Both the position numbers and the translations under genes were made by a program. Positions 1 to 11,995 of a stretch of DNA of 64,000 bases are shown piece by piece (position 1 is the stretch's first letter; every line of letters starts with the position of its first letter). Location: positions 25,773,456 to 25,837,455 of the forward strand of contig OX457038.1 of NCBI GenBank assembly GCA_949752735.1, written 5' to 3'. The notes beneath the pieces are model-generated. The model did not search any database, was not told where the DNA came from, and saw only the letters and a list, made by a program, of their open reading frames with translations. Source of the stretch: Lumbricus terrestris (Eukaryota > Annelida > Clitellata > Crassiclitellata > Lumbricidae).

Positions 1-919
1 GCTACCGATAATTAGAGAATCACATGGCATCTATACACCTATGGTTTAGACCATTGCATCATACAATATACATAGAGTCTTAATCATACAACTATAGTTG
101 CATCTTGCTGGTACTGCTTATCTACCTCATTTAGCATTTGTATTCAAGTCTATTTAGTACACTTAATATTAAACACAGCTTCTGCAAAACTTTCGATAAA
201 TCATCGTTTAGTAGCACACGATAAAGGGATTAAAATCGTCGACTTTGTAAAAACAAATAAATCAAATGACATAGAATTAATCCAATGAGATAAAAAAAAA
301 ATTAATATGCATATGAGAACATTGAAATAGATAGGGAAGACATTCAGAAGGAGATTCATGCTTCACATCTCCATCAAACAATTTGAAATGATTTCGTGAA
401 TCAGCAGATTCCAATTTTCTAGCATAGCGATATATTAAAACAGAGAGAACAGAGGAAAATTTCCCATAAATTTTATGAAAGTAGACTACTTAAACAAAGG
501 CATTCTAACCTATGCAATAACAAAATCCTAAAAGGCATACCAACACATGCCTTGAGTGCTGAAAAATATCAATGTGTCAAATACCATTAAAGCCATTCTT
601 AAAGTCAAGAATCAAGATCAAAGCATGGAACTCCAGATTCCAAAAAATAGCGCCAGCTCCAAATGGAGACTAAATGCTGTTTTCACCTGTGAACCGGTGC
701 AAGTATTATTACAAATATATAGGTGGATAAATGGCACCTCAATTTAGATAAAAGGTCATTTAGATATCAAGGTTACATTCAATTTTTACATGTGAGTAAT
801 TTAGATAAACAGCCAATTTGTTAATCAGCCAACAGCAGATAGCGCTGTAGCTAAAGTCCTGAGTTCAAACGGTTCAGTCAGTTAAATTCTATTCTGGAGT
901 CCTAATGTGGCAATATGTC
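1..919. other. Non-genic AT-rich DNA, nothing recognised
   Basis: I see no convincing exon, RNA gene or mobile element here. The only open frames are short, lack family features and do not look conserved. Confidence 0.5.
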
Positions 920-1235
920 GGCCGATGCAGAGGCACAAAGGAATGAACTCCACAGGCATCAAGGCATAAACCCCAAATGCACAAAGCGAATAAACCCAAG
1001 ACATACGAAATAAACCCCAGAAAAAAGAAATAAACCTAATAAATACAAAAAGAATAAACCGCAGACACACAAAAGGAACAAACTCGAGAGGCATAAAGGC
1101 ATACACCTTAACTGAAATGCACAAAACATTTAACCCTTGGAAGACATACAAAAGAAAACCCCAAATAAAAAAACACAATATATACAAAAAGAATAAACCG
1201 CAGATGCACAAAAGTAATAAACTCTTTAATAAACT
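920..1235. repeat. Degenerate ~135-bp tandem repeat, about 2.2 copies
   Basis: Two diverged copies of a unit of roughly 135 bp lie head to tail, with a third partial start at about 1206. Markers are GGAATGAACTC at 940, GGAACAAACTC at 1075, and the phrase AAGAATAAACCGCAGA repeated near 1049 and 1188. The unit is purine-rich and non-coding. Confidence 0.55.
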
Positions 1236-2169
1236 CTTTAATTAACTCTTAATCGATAAAAAAGAAACTCTTAATCCGTAAAGGATTAAGCTCTTGACCG
1301 ACAATAGAATTTAATCCCATATGTACAAGGAATAAATGTTGGAAAAAAGAAGAATGAATTAAAAAATGCATCAAGAGAAAATCTCAAATGCACGAAAAAA
1401 TTAATCTTGGATGCAGCGGTAAGAAGTCAAGGCAGAAGCATTTAGCAATCATAAGACCAAAAGTCTCCAAACTCAGACTGCAAATGGAAAAGTTCGTCAG
1501 TCAGCAAAAATGACTATCAGAGCATCTCATCCACTTACAGTAGCTAGCAAAACCAGATAAAAACGTTATTCTTCTTAAATTGCTGAACATTTCAGCCAGC
1601 CAAATGTCGGTAAGAGAGTGATTAATATGCAGTGATGAACCAAATTCAGCGATCACAATTCAGAATCAAATGATGAGATGATTCACAGGCACTGCACTGA
1701 TTAATTATGAAGCCCTGTCATCATCAGCCTTGTTTTGCACGTGTACATTCTTTTATGTTATATTTCAAAACTATATTTATAAACTCTACAAAAAATTCGA
1801 TTACTTTGTCTCATGCTGAGAGAAATATTAAATAAATGCAAAATTCATTATTTTAGTATACTGTTAGTAAAATTGAATCAGTTGTTCGCCAATGATAATA
1901 TTCTGAAAATATTATTGTGAAACAATTTACCAGCAAAGACAATGGTCTGACGATGACAACAACAACAACAGTCATGCCAACGACGATGATAATAATGACA
2001 ATGCAATTTGTAAGTTAATAACAGAAATAATAGAAATGTTGTAAACACACTGAAAATTAGTGGAAACTAATTCAGATTATTTCAATCTGAACGCATGAGG
2101 CACAATCGCTGATTGCTCGTTTTCTCATTTGTGAATTAAACACAGTTTGAGTCTCCTAAAGACGATTGC
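1236..2169. other. Non-genic DNA, nothing recognised
   Basis: AT-rich sequence with small AAC and GAT runs near 1960-2000. I see no coding or repeat signature beyond that. Confidence 0.5.
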
Positions 2170-2395
2170 TGATTAAAGACCCTCAGCAAGTCCTTAACAC
2201 TTATATGCTGCTCCTCAACCAGACTGGGTTTAGATGATGTCGCCCAACCAGACTGGGTTCAGATGGCATCATTCTATGGAAACTGCTCTGCTGTCTCTCA
2301 GATATCTAGTTGGCCATTGATAAATCCCATTTAACACTCCTGGCACTTCGATGTTTCCTCAGTGTTTCATACAGCTGACCAATAATTTTATGGGC
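2170..2395 (+). mobile_element. LINE reverse-transcriptase fragment (CR1/L2-like), decayed
   Basis: This stretch is visibly homologous to 4040-4215: both contain an 'ACCAGRCTGGG...GGCATYA...TGGAAACTGC' series followed by CAGATAT and CCTCAGT landmarks in the same order. The 4.0-kb copy leads into recognisable non-LTR reverse-transcriptase sequence, so this is taken as a shorter relic of the same LINE family. No intact frame remains. Confidence 0.55.
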
Positions 2396-3660
2396 ATTAT
2401 ATATATATTGGCATTTTAAAACTTAAAAATCAAATAAAACAATAAATATGACTAAAATTGAATCAGTTGCTGGTCACTGAAATTTACAAAAACGAATGTC
2501 AAGCAATTGACAAGTGTTTTCTTTTTGGCACATATTGGAGGGAAGCTTTGAAACATAACTTTCACTGTATCGTTACGATTTCAAAAGGCAAAGGCAGAGA
2601 GATCAAACTGCCAGTTATGATTGAAATAGCGTGGCTTGTTGTCCTTGATCCAATGACGAAAGGTCATTTTAGTCTAATCAGGATGACTTGTCAGTGCTCT
2701 AATTCTGGAACCGCAATGTATGAATTTTTAAAAATGCAGCAACTGAAACTTGCAGAGCAAAAAAATGACTGAAATCAAAACCACTAGTGCATTCACTCTT
2801 TTTAGGGATAATAGACATATATGAAAATTTTACACTTAATTGTCAATCTTTAAATATGAAACTACATAAATCCAAAATACTGTAATTGATAATCAATGCA
2901 GTTAATCTGCAAGTAAACCAGACTTAGTAAAAGCAAAATTTAAATAAACAGTTTATGAATAATAATTAATTTAAATAAGATTTGTAGCAGTCAATCAATC
3001 ACAGAATCGTACAGCAACCAATACACTTAATCAGTGCTGAAACCTCAAAATTGCAAATGCTGGAAAAAGAATGATAATAATCATAACTTTAAAATCAACT
3101 TTAATGGAAATTCAGATTTAAAATTAAATCCAGCATAATAATAATAATAATGAGAGCAATAATATTCGCTAACCAGATGAAACTGACAAGTCACAGAGCA
3201 TCATCAGACGATCAAGAGTTATTACAGGAGAAGAATTTTTAACTGTCTGGCAGCCATGCAAGGTGTCCAACATGCCATACTGCTCTCGCTCTAAATTGAC
3301 GCCACCTAGCGGATGAAGGCTGAACACGTCAATCCCGCTTCCAACGGTACTCGATGTTCTGCTCTTCACGTCACGCTGTCACCATTCATCTAAGCCCTCC
3401 CCTTTTTAAATAAAGTTTCCAGCATCTGAACACAATTCTAATGCAGTAGCATAACAGATTAAAAAAATTCACAGTTCTGGAAAGACTCAAAGCAATACTT
3501 TGGTTGAAATAAAGAGAAAGGAAAATGAGGAAAATCAAACACATCGCCAATCACAAATCCTTTAATATGCCACATATTAGCTAAAAGGACACATCTGTTT
3601 AGCATGAAAAAGCCGAGGAAAATTTACTACTGTGCTCTCGTTTTCAGCCGTTTATGGCAC
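2396..3660. other. Non-genic DNA, nothing recognised
   Basis: Contains one frame of about 100 codons (2458-2772) that starts on TTG, resembles no family I know and has no splice or promoter context. A short TAA run lies near 3138. Otherwise nothing is seen. Confidence 0.45.
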
Positions 3661-3663
3661 AAC

Positions 3664-3665
3664 TG

Positions 3666-3722
<57 letters not shown>
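3664..3722. repeat. (CA)n microsatellite
   Basis: About 27 CA dinucleotides in a row, interrupted once by CG near the 3' end. Confidence 0.95.
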
Positions 3723-3724
<2 letters not shown>

Positions 3725-4019
3725 ACTTACAAACTCATCGGAACAGCAGGTATAACTGCGCAATTGACATTTTAATGCATTGATCAAAATAATTAATGGT
3801 TTTGCCTACACATTATTGCCTTTATTTTTTTTCTCTTATTTTAAATCAGGCCCAGATTGATAATTAGATTGGCATTTAATAAAATTGGTTTATCAAGATT
3901 GCAGGAGAACAAACCTATATAATCTAGATGGCAACTTGGCAAAGTTAAGCCATGATGGCAATGGTTCAAACTTCAAAGAGAACAACTCATGGAGACATTA
4001 AACTTTCATTTCTCCCTTT

Positions 4020-5320
4020 AGCACCTGAGTGATTTGTCTCGATCCAGCTTCTGCCTAACCTTGAGCAGCCTGGGCTCCAGCCACTCAACCAGGCTGGGAT
4101 CAGAGGGCATTACTCCATGGAAACTGCCCTTTTGTCTCTCCTCTCAGATATAGCTACTAGGCCATAGCTAAGTCACATTTAACATTCTTGGCACTCTTTG
4201 GTGTTCCTCAGTCTTTCAATATGGCTGACCATGCGATCCAATGGCAAAAGATCCACGTCTTCAACTATCTTGCAGTCTTTGTGCCCACCCCCCTTAACTG
4301 GTTCAAATCTTACCCTTCAGATCGTTCCCAGTGTCCTTGAGGATTCCAGAACAGCCAGGACCAGAGTTGAGGTTGGCCTCATCTTGCACCTATTTTATAC
4401 AGTGCACATTCCTTCCTCATTTACTAAACACTTGAATACAAGTAGCAACACGAAGCCAGTGCAAGTTTCTCTTGTGGGATTGATTGACTCACTGTCACAT
4501 GGATGTCAGCCAACCAACTTACCTTAACTGAAGTTAACTCCTCTAAGACTCAACTGATCTGGTTTCAAACCAAACAGCAGCTCCTTAAACTTGACCTCCC
4601 ACTCATCCTGACCTCAAAGTACCCTGACTTTGCATCATCATCTAGTGTCCATGACTTGGGTGACACCCTTGATAGCACCCTGTCATTTTTTGAACACCCC
4701 CTCAATTGCCACCAAGCACATGTTGCTATCACCTGAGATGACTGAGAGCCATCAGAAGATCCGTTTCCTCGTCTATCTTTATAAATATAGTTGAGACTTT
4801 CATCTGTTGTTGCATAGACTACTGCAATTCACTATGTGCTGAGCTTCCCAATGCACACATATCCTCCTCATTCCAATCGGATATGAACTCAGCAGCCAGG
4901 CTCATTGCTCGTCTGCCTCGTTGCTCCCACATTTCTACTTACATGACCGATGTTTCTCACTGGCTTCCCATTGCCTCTCGTATCCATTTCAAGGTCTTAA
5001 GGCCTCAAAAGGGACAAGCTCCTAAAAACCTCTGTGATGTGATTTCAAAGCTCTTTGCAGTCTCTTCCCGCCCTCTCCAGTCTGCAGATTGACTTATCTC
5101 GTAGTTCCTTGGGCAAGGACTACCATAGCCCAACACCATGCCTTTGGCATTGTGGGCCCTTCTATTTGGGATGACCTCCCTAGCTCCCTCTATCTATATA
5201 GTAAGATCTTAGTTAGTGTGCCATCATCATCACTTCGCTGCTTGAAGACTTTGTTATTTCCTTGGGGTTATCACACAGCAGTACTCTATCTATGATTATA
5301 ATAATAATTTAGTAGTACAT
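4020..5320 (+). mobile_element. Decayed non-LTR retrotransposon (CR1/L2-like) reverse transcriptase
   Basis: Broken frames in + orientation carry, in order, features typical of the 3' half of CR1/L2-type reverse transcriptases: an RT palm remnant (about 4300-4420), an NSSKT-LIWF segment followed by a 'VHDLG-TLDSTL' segment (about 4545-4690), and the thumb/connection with AARLIARLPR, HWLPIASRI (about 4880-5010) and 'GPSIWDDLPSSL' (about 5150-5200). Stops and frameshifts separate the parts, so it cannot encode an active enzyme. The true 5' end is not visible, which suggests 5' truncation. The sequence after about 5290 is AT-rich tail-like DNA. Confidence 0.8.
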
Positions 5321-5782
5321 TAGTACACATTTAGTACTCTGGATCTACAGAGTACTTTGGTCTGGCCTCCTATAATGGTAACTTCAGACAATCCTACATC
5401 TTGCTCTACCAAGAGCAGCCTCAGCAGATGTGCTGGCCACCTGCATGGATGCTCATCAATGACAAGTTGCTGGTTCGTATCTTTGACATGAATTCGGCCA
5501 TGTTCTTGCCGTTGTTATAGCAACCTATGCATGAAAATGGCACTGATGAGGATATGAAAGATGTCTTTATTTGATCAAGATACCACCAGTAAAGCACTCA
5601 GAAATGACTCAATTGTGTATATCACAGATATTAATATTAGTGCAGTATCCCTATATAATCAGAAACCCCAGCAATGTGGTCAGCCTATATCTCATACATA
5701 GTTAAATCATTCAATTCAGCTGCAGCTGGGTCAGGCATGCTTTTGGATAGGCATCTTGATGGGCCATTATATCAAGCTAATT
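5321..5782. other. Non-genic DNA, nothing recognised
   Basis: No coding signature, and no repeat structure apart from the tetranucleotide run that follows it. Confidence 0.45.
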
Positions 5783-5832
5783 TTGATTGATTGATTGATC
5801 GATCGATCGATCGATTGATTGATTGATTGATA
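5783..5832. repeat. (ATTG)n/(ATCG)n compound microsatellite
   Basis: ATTG units flank a central block of ATCG units, giving a locally palindromic GATCGATC core. Confidence 0.9.
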
Positions 5833-6194
5833 TGTAAGTGTAATCCGCTATGATGACACAGAGAGGTCACTGCAGGACTGCCCGTGTGCTAACAGGAGAC
5901 AGTTATAATCAAGCTTCCTAGACGTAGCTGCTACCAACAATGCAACGTGATTCATCGACAACGCTGTATAATTCGTGGTATTTACAATTACAATTTGGCA
6001 CGCGGTTTCAAAGGTGAGATATCACCTTAAGTGCTTTCTCAATGATTGGTACATAGAGGAAGATTAAGCAGTTGCTTGTCAACACCAAATAGAAGGCTGC
6101 TGCAAACACAGTTAATCATGAGATACCCTCTTTGACATAAGTGGTTCAAGTGGTCTGAAAAGTGAAGAATGGCATGGCTTTGGGCATCTGTAGA
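5833..6194. other. Non-genic DNA, nothing recognised
   Basis: No exon, RNA gene or mobile-element signal is apparent. Confidence 0.45.
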
Positions 6195-7545
6195 AACATA
6201 TTAGAGATGCTCAGAGACTAGAGAGTGGCTTGGGTGACACACACACACGCGCACGCGCGCACACATTGCATGCAGGCAATCAGAGGAGTCTATCAGACAG
6301 GAATAATCCAAGAGGTCTTGAGAAGTGGGATTATACTCTCCTTCTATAGCAGCAATGGGAGCAACTGCACCTTTTTGCTGATGATGTCCAGGCCTATGTC
6401 TATGGGGACTCCTTCTGCTTAACTCCTTCCTGCAAGTCCAAAATTAAGGCTTCATCCCAAAATCTGCACCTTTGGATGTCTTCTAATTGTCACTTACCTT
6501 AAACTCTTCCAAAATCCAGTTGATTTGGTTTGGCACTCCCCAAAAAACTTGACTATGCATAACTCTCTCATCTAGTGTAGAAGACCCAGGTGTCACCCTA
6601 GATAGTTTTATTACATTTACAGAACACATTGTCAAGCTTATTCGCTTTTCCTGCTTCCAGCTAAGGTGTCTCAGGGCAAGTGACAAATCTGTTTCATTTT
6701 AAATTTCTTTTACCTCTGTTGTTCATGCTTTCGTTTGTTCTTGGATAGACTACTGAACTTCTCTCCTCATTGGCCTCCCTAACGTTTGTTTGTATGTAAG
6801 TGCACTTGTTATAGCGCCCCTTCAAGCAATCTACTCAGAGGCGCTCCCGACTGCAGAGCGGACACTGCATTGGAGTTTCACTCCAAAGCGCTGAGCAATT
6901 GCGAGTGAAGGACTTGCCCAAGGTCCCTACGCGGCGACTTGAGGTGGATTCGAACCTTCCGGCTTCAAGGCAACGACGCCACCAATACACCACCATGCCC
7001 CACAACGTTCGTTTGTCTATCTCCTTTACAGACTGTGCTCAATGCTGCTGCTAGACTGATTACCTATCTTCCTCAATTCGTCCACATCTCTACATTCATG
7101 GCTGAACAACTCCCCTAGCTCTCTCTCTGCCCATATATAATTCAAAGTCCTCATTTTGATGCTCAAGTCTAAAAAACTGGAGAGTGGCTCTGGTGGGTCT
7201 TGCTCCAAAGTACAGTATCTTTGTGGTTGTATACTTCGCCCCTCTCTGCCACTTTGCTGCGTCCTCTTAGATCCTCTGGACGGCTTGACCTCTTTGTTCC
7301 CGCTTCAAGACCGTCATGGCTCAATCCCAATCTTTTGCCTGCAAAGGTCCTTTGCTATGGAATGGACTTCCTCCTGCTTCCTCCATCAGTTCACTCCATC
7401 ATCCTCTATGGTAATCTTTCTGCATCTTTCTCTCAAATCAAATCCTAGCTTTTCTCTTGGTGTCATTCGCACTGGGAGGACTTCTGAAAGACTCTTGCCT
7501 AAATAAGTGCTTTATAAACGGTCAAATACAATATAACACAACACA
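6195..7545 (+). mobile_element. Decayed CR1/L2-like LINE, interrupted by a SINE
   Basis: Same LINE type as at 4.0-5.3 kb. It shows the RT active-site region as FADD (about 6373-6384, in an 'LFADDVQAYVYG'-like context), then LIWFGTP, 'SSVEDPGVTLDS', 'FVCSWIDY' and 'LLIGLPNVC' segments. After the SINE at 6794-7003 it resumes with the AARLI region and 'RLDLFVPASRP'. Stops and frameshifts are frequent. The 3' end runs through AAGTGCTTTATAAACGGTCAAA, a tail motif that recurs in other fragments here. The LINE is older than the SINE inside it. Confidence 0.8.
6794..7003 (-). mobile_element. tRNA-derived SINE (family A), complete, in LINE
   Basis: Read on the minus strand it begins GGGGCATGGTGGTGTATTGG (polymerase III A-box-like), has a perfect B box GGTTCGAATCC (rc of about 6945-6957), and ends in a GCGCTATAACAAG-type tail. 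It is flanked by a 13-bp target duplication with one mismatch, AACGTTTGTTTGT at 6781-6793 and AACGTTCGTTTGT at 7004-7016. Related copies or fragments occur at 14.4, 28.6/33.6, 61.1 and 63.2 kb. Confidence 0.85.
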
Positions 7546-8724
7546 AAGGATTCTGCAAAAGCGACTATGCCAATATGCTTGGCCTTCACACATATTGTCT
7601 TGAACTGTGTGAAGGACCTCTCCAAAGTTAAGCATAGAAGATAAATGACAAAGTTGATTTATTCAAAGCAGGTCCACATATATAGACAGGAATTTCACTC
7701 TGAATGCCATCAATCCAGAATCAAGTGAAAATACAAATGGCCACTGTGGATCACATATAATTTATGTGCCAAGTTGAAGGCTGAATTTTACTATCTGGAT
7801 AAGAAGCTGCATCTGCATTTGCTCTGAAATCAGAATCTCATAGTATGTAGTCGAACTTTATTGAGACCTATAATTATGATCTTCTTCTAAATACAGCAAG
7901 TGGAAATTTAAGTTGACGTAGCATAAAAGCGTATCATAAAAGTGCAATTCAAAAGTTCTTCAATGGAAAGGCAACATCATCGGCAATTCAAGGTCATTTG
8001 CCAAACTCGAAATAGTTTGATTCCTGTCTTGGTGTGGCTTTTTATAGAAGGTTAAACAATAATTCTGGTGACAAGACGCATCCTTGGATTCGTGTCTTTG
8101 TCAGAAACAAACTAGTCAGTGATCATCTTGTCTAACAAAATGACACTTCATTTCTGATACATCTCTTCTTGTACAGGTTATCAGTAAATCACTATCTCTG
8201 ACATTTCCTGCGTCTTGCATTGTTTCAACATTATGTCATGAGATATGAGCTGTCAAATGCTTGCTCCATATATATCAATAAACTCAACGAAGACTTTCTG
8301 GTTGTTTTCAAGGCTAAATCACCAGGAGTGGACAGAATCACTATGTAACTATCAAGGACAAAGTTAAAACATGCATATGTATATTCTTTATAAAAGAGGA
8401 CACTACAAAAGCACTGGGAAGAAACGGTGACACTCGTCCAATGCACAAAGAAAGAGAGATACTTATAAATGCAAGAATTACCGTACAGACATATGAGCCT
8501 CAAGAACAAGATAAGACCGGTATAGTACAATGAAGCAAGATGTTAAGGGAAAGGGTGCGCCCCTTATAGGCTTAAGAAGCACTAGCTAGGTCAGACCATG
8601 AAGAAACAATGAGACAGCAGGCACTTGAAAAAGGATTCAATTCTTCAGTTTGTAAAACACATCTCTCAACCTCCTCCTAACCAATAAGTGTTCAGCACCT
8701 GTTCAGTGTTCATCGTGTTGTTAT
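7546..8724. other. Non-genic DNA, nothing recognised
   Basis: Short frames only, none with a recognisable domain or plausible splice signals. Confidence 0.45.
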
Positions 8725-9145
8725 AGCAGACAGTCAATCAATCAATCAATCAACAAATCAACCAATCATCAATCAACAAATCAATCCATCAATTAATAAA
8801 TAAATAAATCAATCAACAAATCAATCAATCAACAAATCATCAATCAATCAACAAATCATCAATCAATCAACAAATCAATCAATCAATTAATAAATCAATC
8901 AGTCAATCAATCAATCAACAAATCAATCAATAAATCAATCAGTCAATCAATCAATCAACAAATCCAACAATAAATCAATCAATCAACAAATCAATCAATC
9001 AACGAATCATCAATCAACGAATCATCAATCAATCAATGAATCATCAATCAATCAAAAAATCAGTGAATCAACGAATCATCAATCAATCAATGAATCATCA
9101 ATCAATCAACAAATCAATCAATCAACAAATCAATCAATCAATCAT
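8725..9145. repeat. (CAAT)n-based imperfect microsatellite, 420 bp
   Basis: Long array of CAAT/AATC units broken by CAA, ATCATC and AATAAATAAAT variants. Secondary units such as 'CAATCAACAAAT' recur, so the array has begun to organise into longer periods. Confidence 0.9.
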
Positions 9146-9594
9146 TTCATTGAAACTATTGTAAGCCAATCTATACAAAGTTGACACAACAAAATATAAT
9201 TGAAAAACGAAATTGGAACACGGACAACAAAGGTCCCCTGAAGGAATAACACTCTTGCAATGAGAAGGGACCCAATTTCCATGTAGTAAATGGGTACAGA
9301 GTGGAAAATAAAAAGTGCCTTAACTAATTGCAACTATTTGACCAACAAAACATCAATATATACTTCCCACTGATCAAATATGAGTGCAGCACCTTTTTTA
9401 AATATTTGTAAATTAGGTGCAATATAATTATTTATCAACACGTTTAGTACATGCTTGATTAATTATGTTTACACTTGCAGACAAAAGTATTAGAGTTTGC
9501 AGATGATACAAAACTAGACAGCATTGTGGTTGATTAAGAAAGAACTGAGTTACTGTGCTGAGTGCTCGGATCTAAGAAAAATGTTCAAGTGTTT
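9146..9594. other. Non-genic DNA, nothing recognised
   Basis: No recognisable features. Confidence 0.4.
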
Positions 9595-10560
9595 GTGGTG
9601 TAATTGTAACTTACTATTTATAAAGTGCCATTATAAAGTGCCACTTAGAGATTCAGAGGTGCCACTGACCCAATTTAATGCAGTCGCTAACAAATAAGAC
9701 AGCCCTCAGGCTTTTCCAAAACAAGACAATGAGGGAGGCCTAAGAGCTCAAGCAGCAGCCCCTACTGCGGAAGATAGTTCCAGTTAGAGGGGCTGGTATA
9801 AGCAAAGCTTCTGAATAGGGCATTAGTACCAAGCATACAGGGTACAACCAGAAGGGGAACCAGGAAGTGAAAAGACTGAGATATATAGGGCCTGAAAGTA
9901 CGAAGGCTCTACTCCAACCAGAGTTGCGCATAAACTTCTGTCAGAATTTTTTAACTCCACAGGGTGGTCTCTCTAAAAGTGATATAACTTTTGTTCAGTT
10001 TGAGATATTTTGATGACATCTGGCATTCATGTGTAAATATGAAATGTCTTGAAGCCTGTAAAATTTGATTTGGAAATTCTTACTTCTGGCCAAGATATTG
10101 TCAAAAACCTTAGGGGTATTTTTTGGCCCACCCTGTATGTGCTGGGGCACAGGAAGCCAGTGGAGAGTTTCCAGAGTGAAGGTAGATATGTGAGCAAACT
10201 TCTGGCTAAGACATATGTGCAGATCTGAATCCTAGCAATAGAATCATATTTGAAACAGGCCACCAATAAGGTAGGCAGCAGCGCTCGTTAAGTATTGACT
10301 ACGTAAAGGTTATTGAGGAGAGATTAGCATAGCTTATGGAGTTGCCAAAGTCAGCAGGGGTATTTCATATCAGCGAACGGATGAGAGTGGATGGAGACCC
10401 TGTGAAGTGAAAGTGAGAGATGGATGATCCGGGTTAACATCGATGATAAATGCATATGATCGAGAATACGAATGACATAGTCTGCGACAGATGAGAGAAC
10501 TGGAGCGAGTTTAAAGAGACAAGATCACGAACTGACTAATGGACTTGTGGGAACCTAGCG
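9595..10560 (-). mobile_element. Probable LINE-derived antisense repeat, decayed
   Basis: The top strand reads like the complement of the 3' part of a non-LTR element: a 'CCATTATAAAGTGCCACTTAG' tail-like start, then purine-rich blocks such as GTTCCAGTTAGAGGGGCTGG and GAAGCCAGTGGAGAGTTTCC. These match the style of the antisense LINE at 34.0-34.5 kb (for example AAGCCAGTGTAG). A mariner-like MITE splits it at 9971-10137. No frame is intact. The assignment rests on resemblance only. Confidence 0.4.
9971..10137 (-). mobile_element. Mariner-like MITE, copy 1
   Basis: Ends in CAGGGTGG-type inverted termini: ACAGGGTGG at the left (about 9959) and CCCACCCTGTA at the right. The interior matches the complement of 26266-26446, sharing AAAAGTGATATAACTTT and GGCCAAGATATTG. 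The CAGGGTGG(G/C)CCA terminus is typical of Tc1/mariner-type MITEs. The exact left boundary is uncertain by about 12 bp. Confidence 0.6.
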
Positions 10561-10564
10561 TGGA

Positions 10565-10857
10565 CATGGCCGGAGTTTGGTTTCCGTTCTTGGAGGGGCT
10601 AAATTTGTCGGGACTGAGACTCGAGCGGTGCCGAAAAATATTTTCTCGGCTGAAAAAAGTTGATGACCTTTTTTAGCCATTCGTAAGTTTCGCGTTCGTG
10701 AACTGAACCTCTTCCCCGAAAAAATGTCTGAGTCTGCGCCTTTTGGGGGGGGGGGGGGGTAAGCCCAGCCAAAGATACCATTTACACGGTAAAAAAAATG
10801 ACTCTGGGTCTTCCTGGGGGGTTTAGCCCCCCTAGCCCCTGATAAACTCTGCCTATG
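10565..10857. mobile_element. hAT-like MITE with 8-bp target duplication
   Basis: Imperfect terminal inverted repeats: the left end begins CATGGCCGGAGTTT, and the right end read in reverse begins CATAGGCAGAGTTT, with GGGGCTAAA following in both. Flanks AGCGTGGA (10557-10564) and AGCATGGA (10858-10865) match at 7 of 8 positions, as expected for a hAT target duplication. The interior holds a G16-like tract near 10745 and no coding capacity. Confidence 0.7.
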
Positions 10858-10865
10858 AGCATGGA

Positions 10866-11826
10866 GAAGTTCCATGGCCAAATTGGCAAGATGGGTTCTA
10901 CCACCTTGATATGCAGATACGCTTTAATTTAGGTAAGTGCTCAGTGGTGTATATCGGGAAAATTTTTTCCTCTATACCCGTAATAGGAGGTAAGGTACTG
11001 AATCAAGTAAGCGAAAGGAAGAAGGAAGTGTGGCTATGCCTGTGAGTGCAAATTCTTCAAGATCACATAGAGAACCGTTAAAATTGCTAATTCAACATGA
11101 TCTGGAATAAAGAGGGCAACAGAAAAAGTTCTCAAATACCAAAGTTCTATCAAAGCTATGCCATATTTAAACATCTTAGCAATGAAACCACAATTGAAAC
11201 AAGTGCGTTAAAATGTTCTGGGGTTATAGGAACATGAGCTAGGAAGATGTGACATTATGGTGTTAGTGCACACCAAAGGCAGCTACAGATGAAGTTCACA
11301 TAACAGCCCAGAGGCTAATAATACAGTACAACATAGATTTCATAGCATGCTGCATTTCACACTGCTGCTGAAAATGTGCACTTTAAAGCTTGAAGAATCA
11401 ATACCATGATTGAAAGGCCAGGTGGAAGAGTGAATGCTCACCTGCAAACAACTGCTAGATAAGCTCTCACAGAACATAGCAAACTCTTTAACAAAGCTAA
11501 GAAAAGACTCACACTGCTATATATTGGCTGTTAAATGGCAACGTTAATGACTCCTTTGAAAGTAGAACAGCTTGGCTTTAGGAAGGATAAACCTAGAGAA
11601 ATATAGCCGATCTCATCTTCATACAACTGTAGATTTCTCAAGAAATTTCCACTACATATCATGTGGCCACAGGTATTAACATAAAGAATAAATATGCTTC
11701 ACTGACAAAACTTATATTAAATGGGTTTAATTATCCGAGAGGTTTTGCTGATGTGCTGCTCTGCCTCTACAGATGACCAGTAAGATTTTTTTTAAACATG
11801 TGAGTCCACTAGGAAAAGTTAGTAAG
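10866..11826. other. Non-genic DNA, nothing recognised
   Basis: The first 80 bp may continue the repeat at 9.6-10.56 kb. Beyond that I see no features. Confidence 0.4.
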
Positions 11827-11995
11827 ATAATGATGATGGTGGTGATGATGATTGTTATTATTATTATAATCATTATTATTATTGCACTTATTATTATTAT
11901 TACTGTTATCAATATTATTACTACTACTATTATTACTACTGTTACTACTATTACTACCATTACTATTATTACCATTACTATTATTAATATTTTAC
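11827..11995. repeat. (ATT)n/(ACT)n trinucleotide repeat
   Basis: Imperfect ATT, ACT and GAT units. Isoleucine-rich open frames on both strands are artefacts of this repeat. Confidence 0.9.

Noticed and set aside
2458..2772. 104-codon frame
   Set aside because: It starts on TTG, has no recognisable domain, splice context or neighbours, and lies in AT-rich non-genic DNA.
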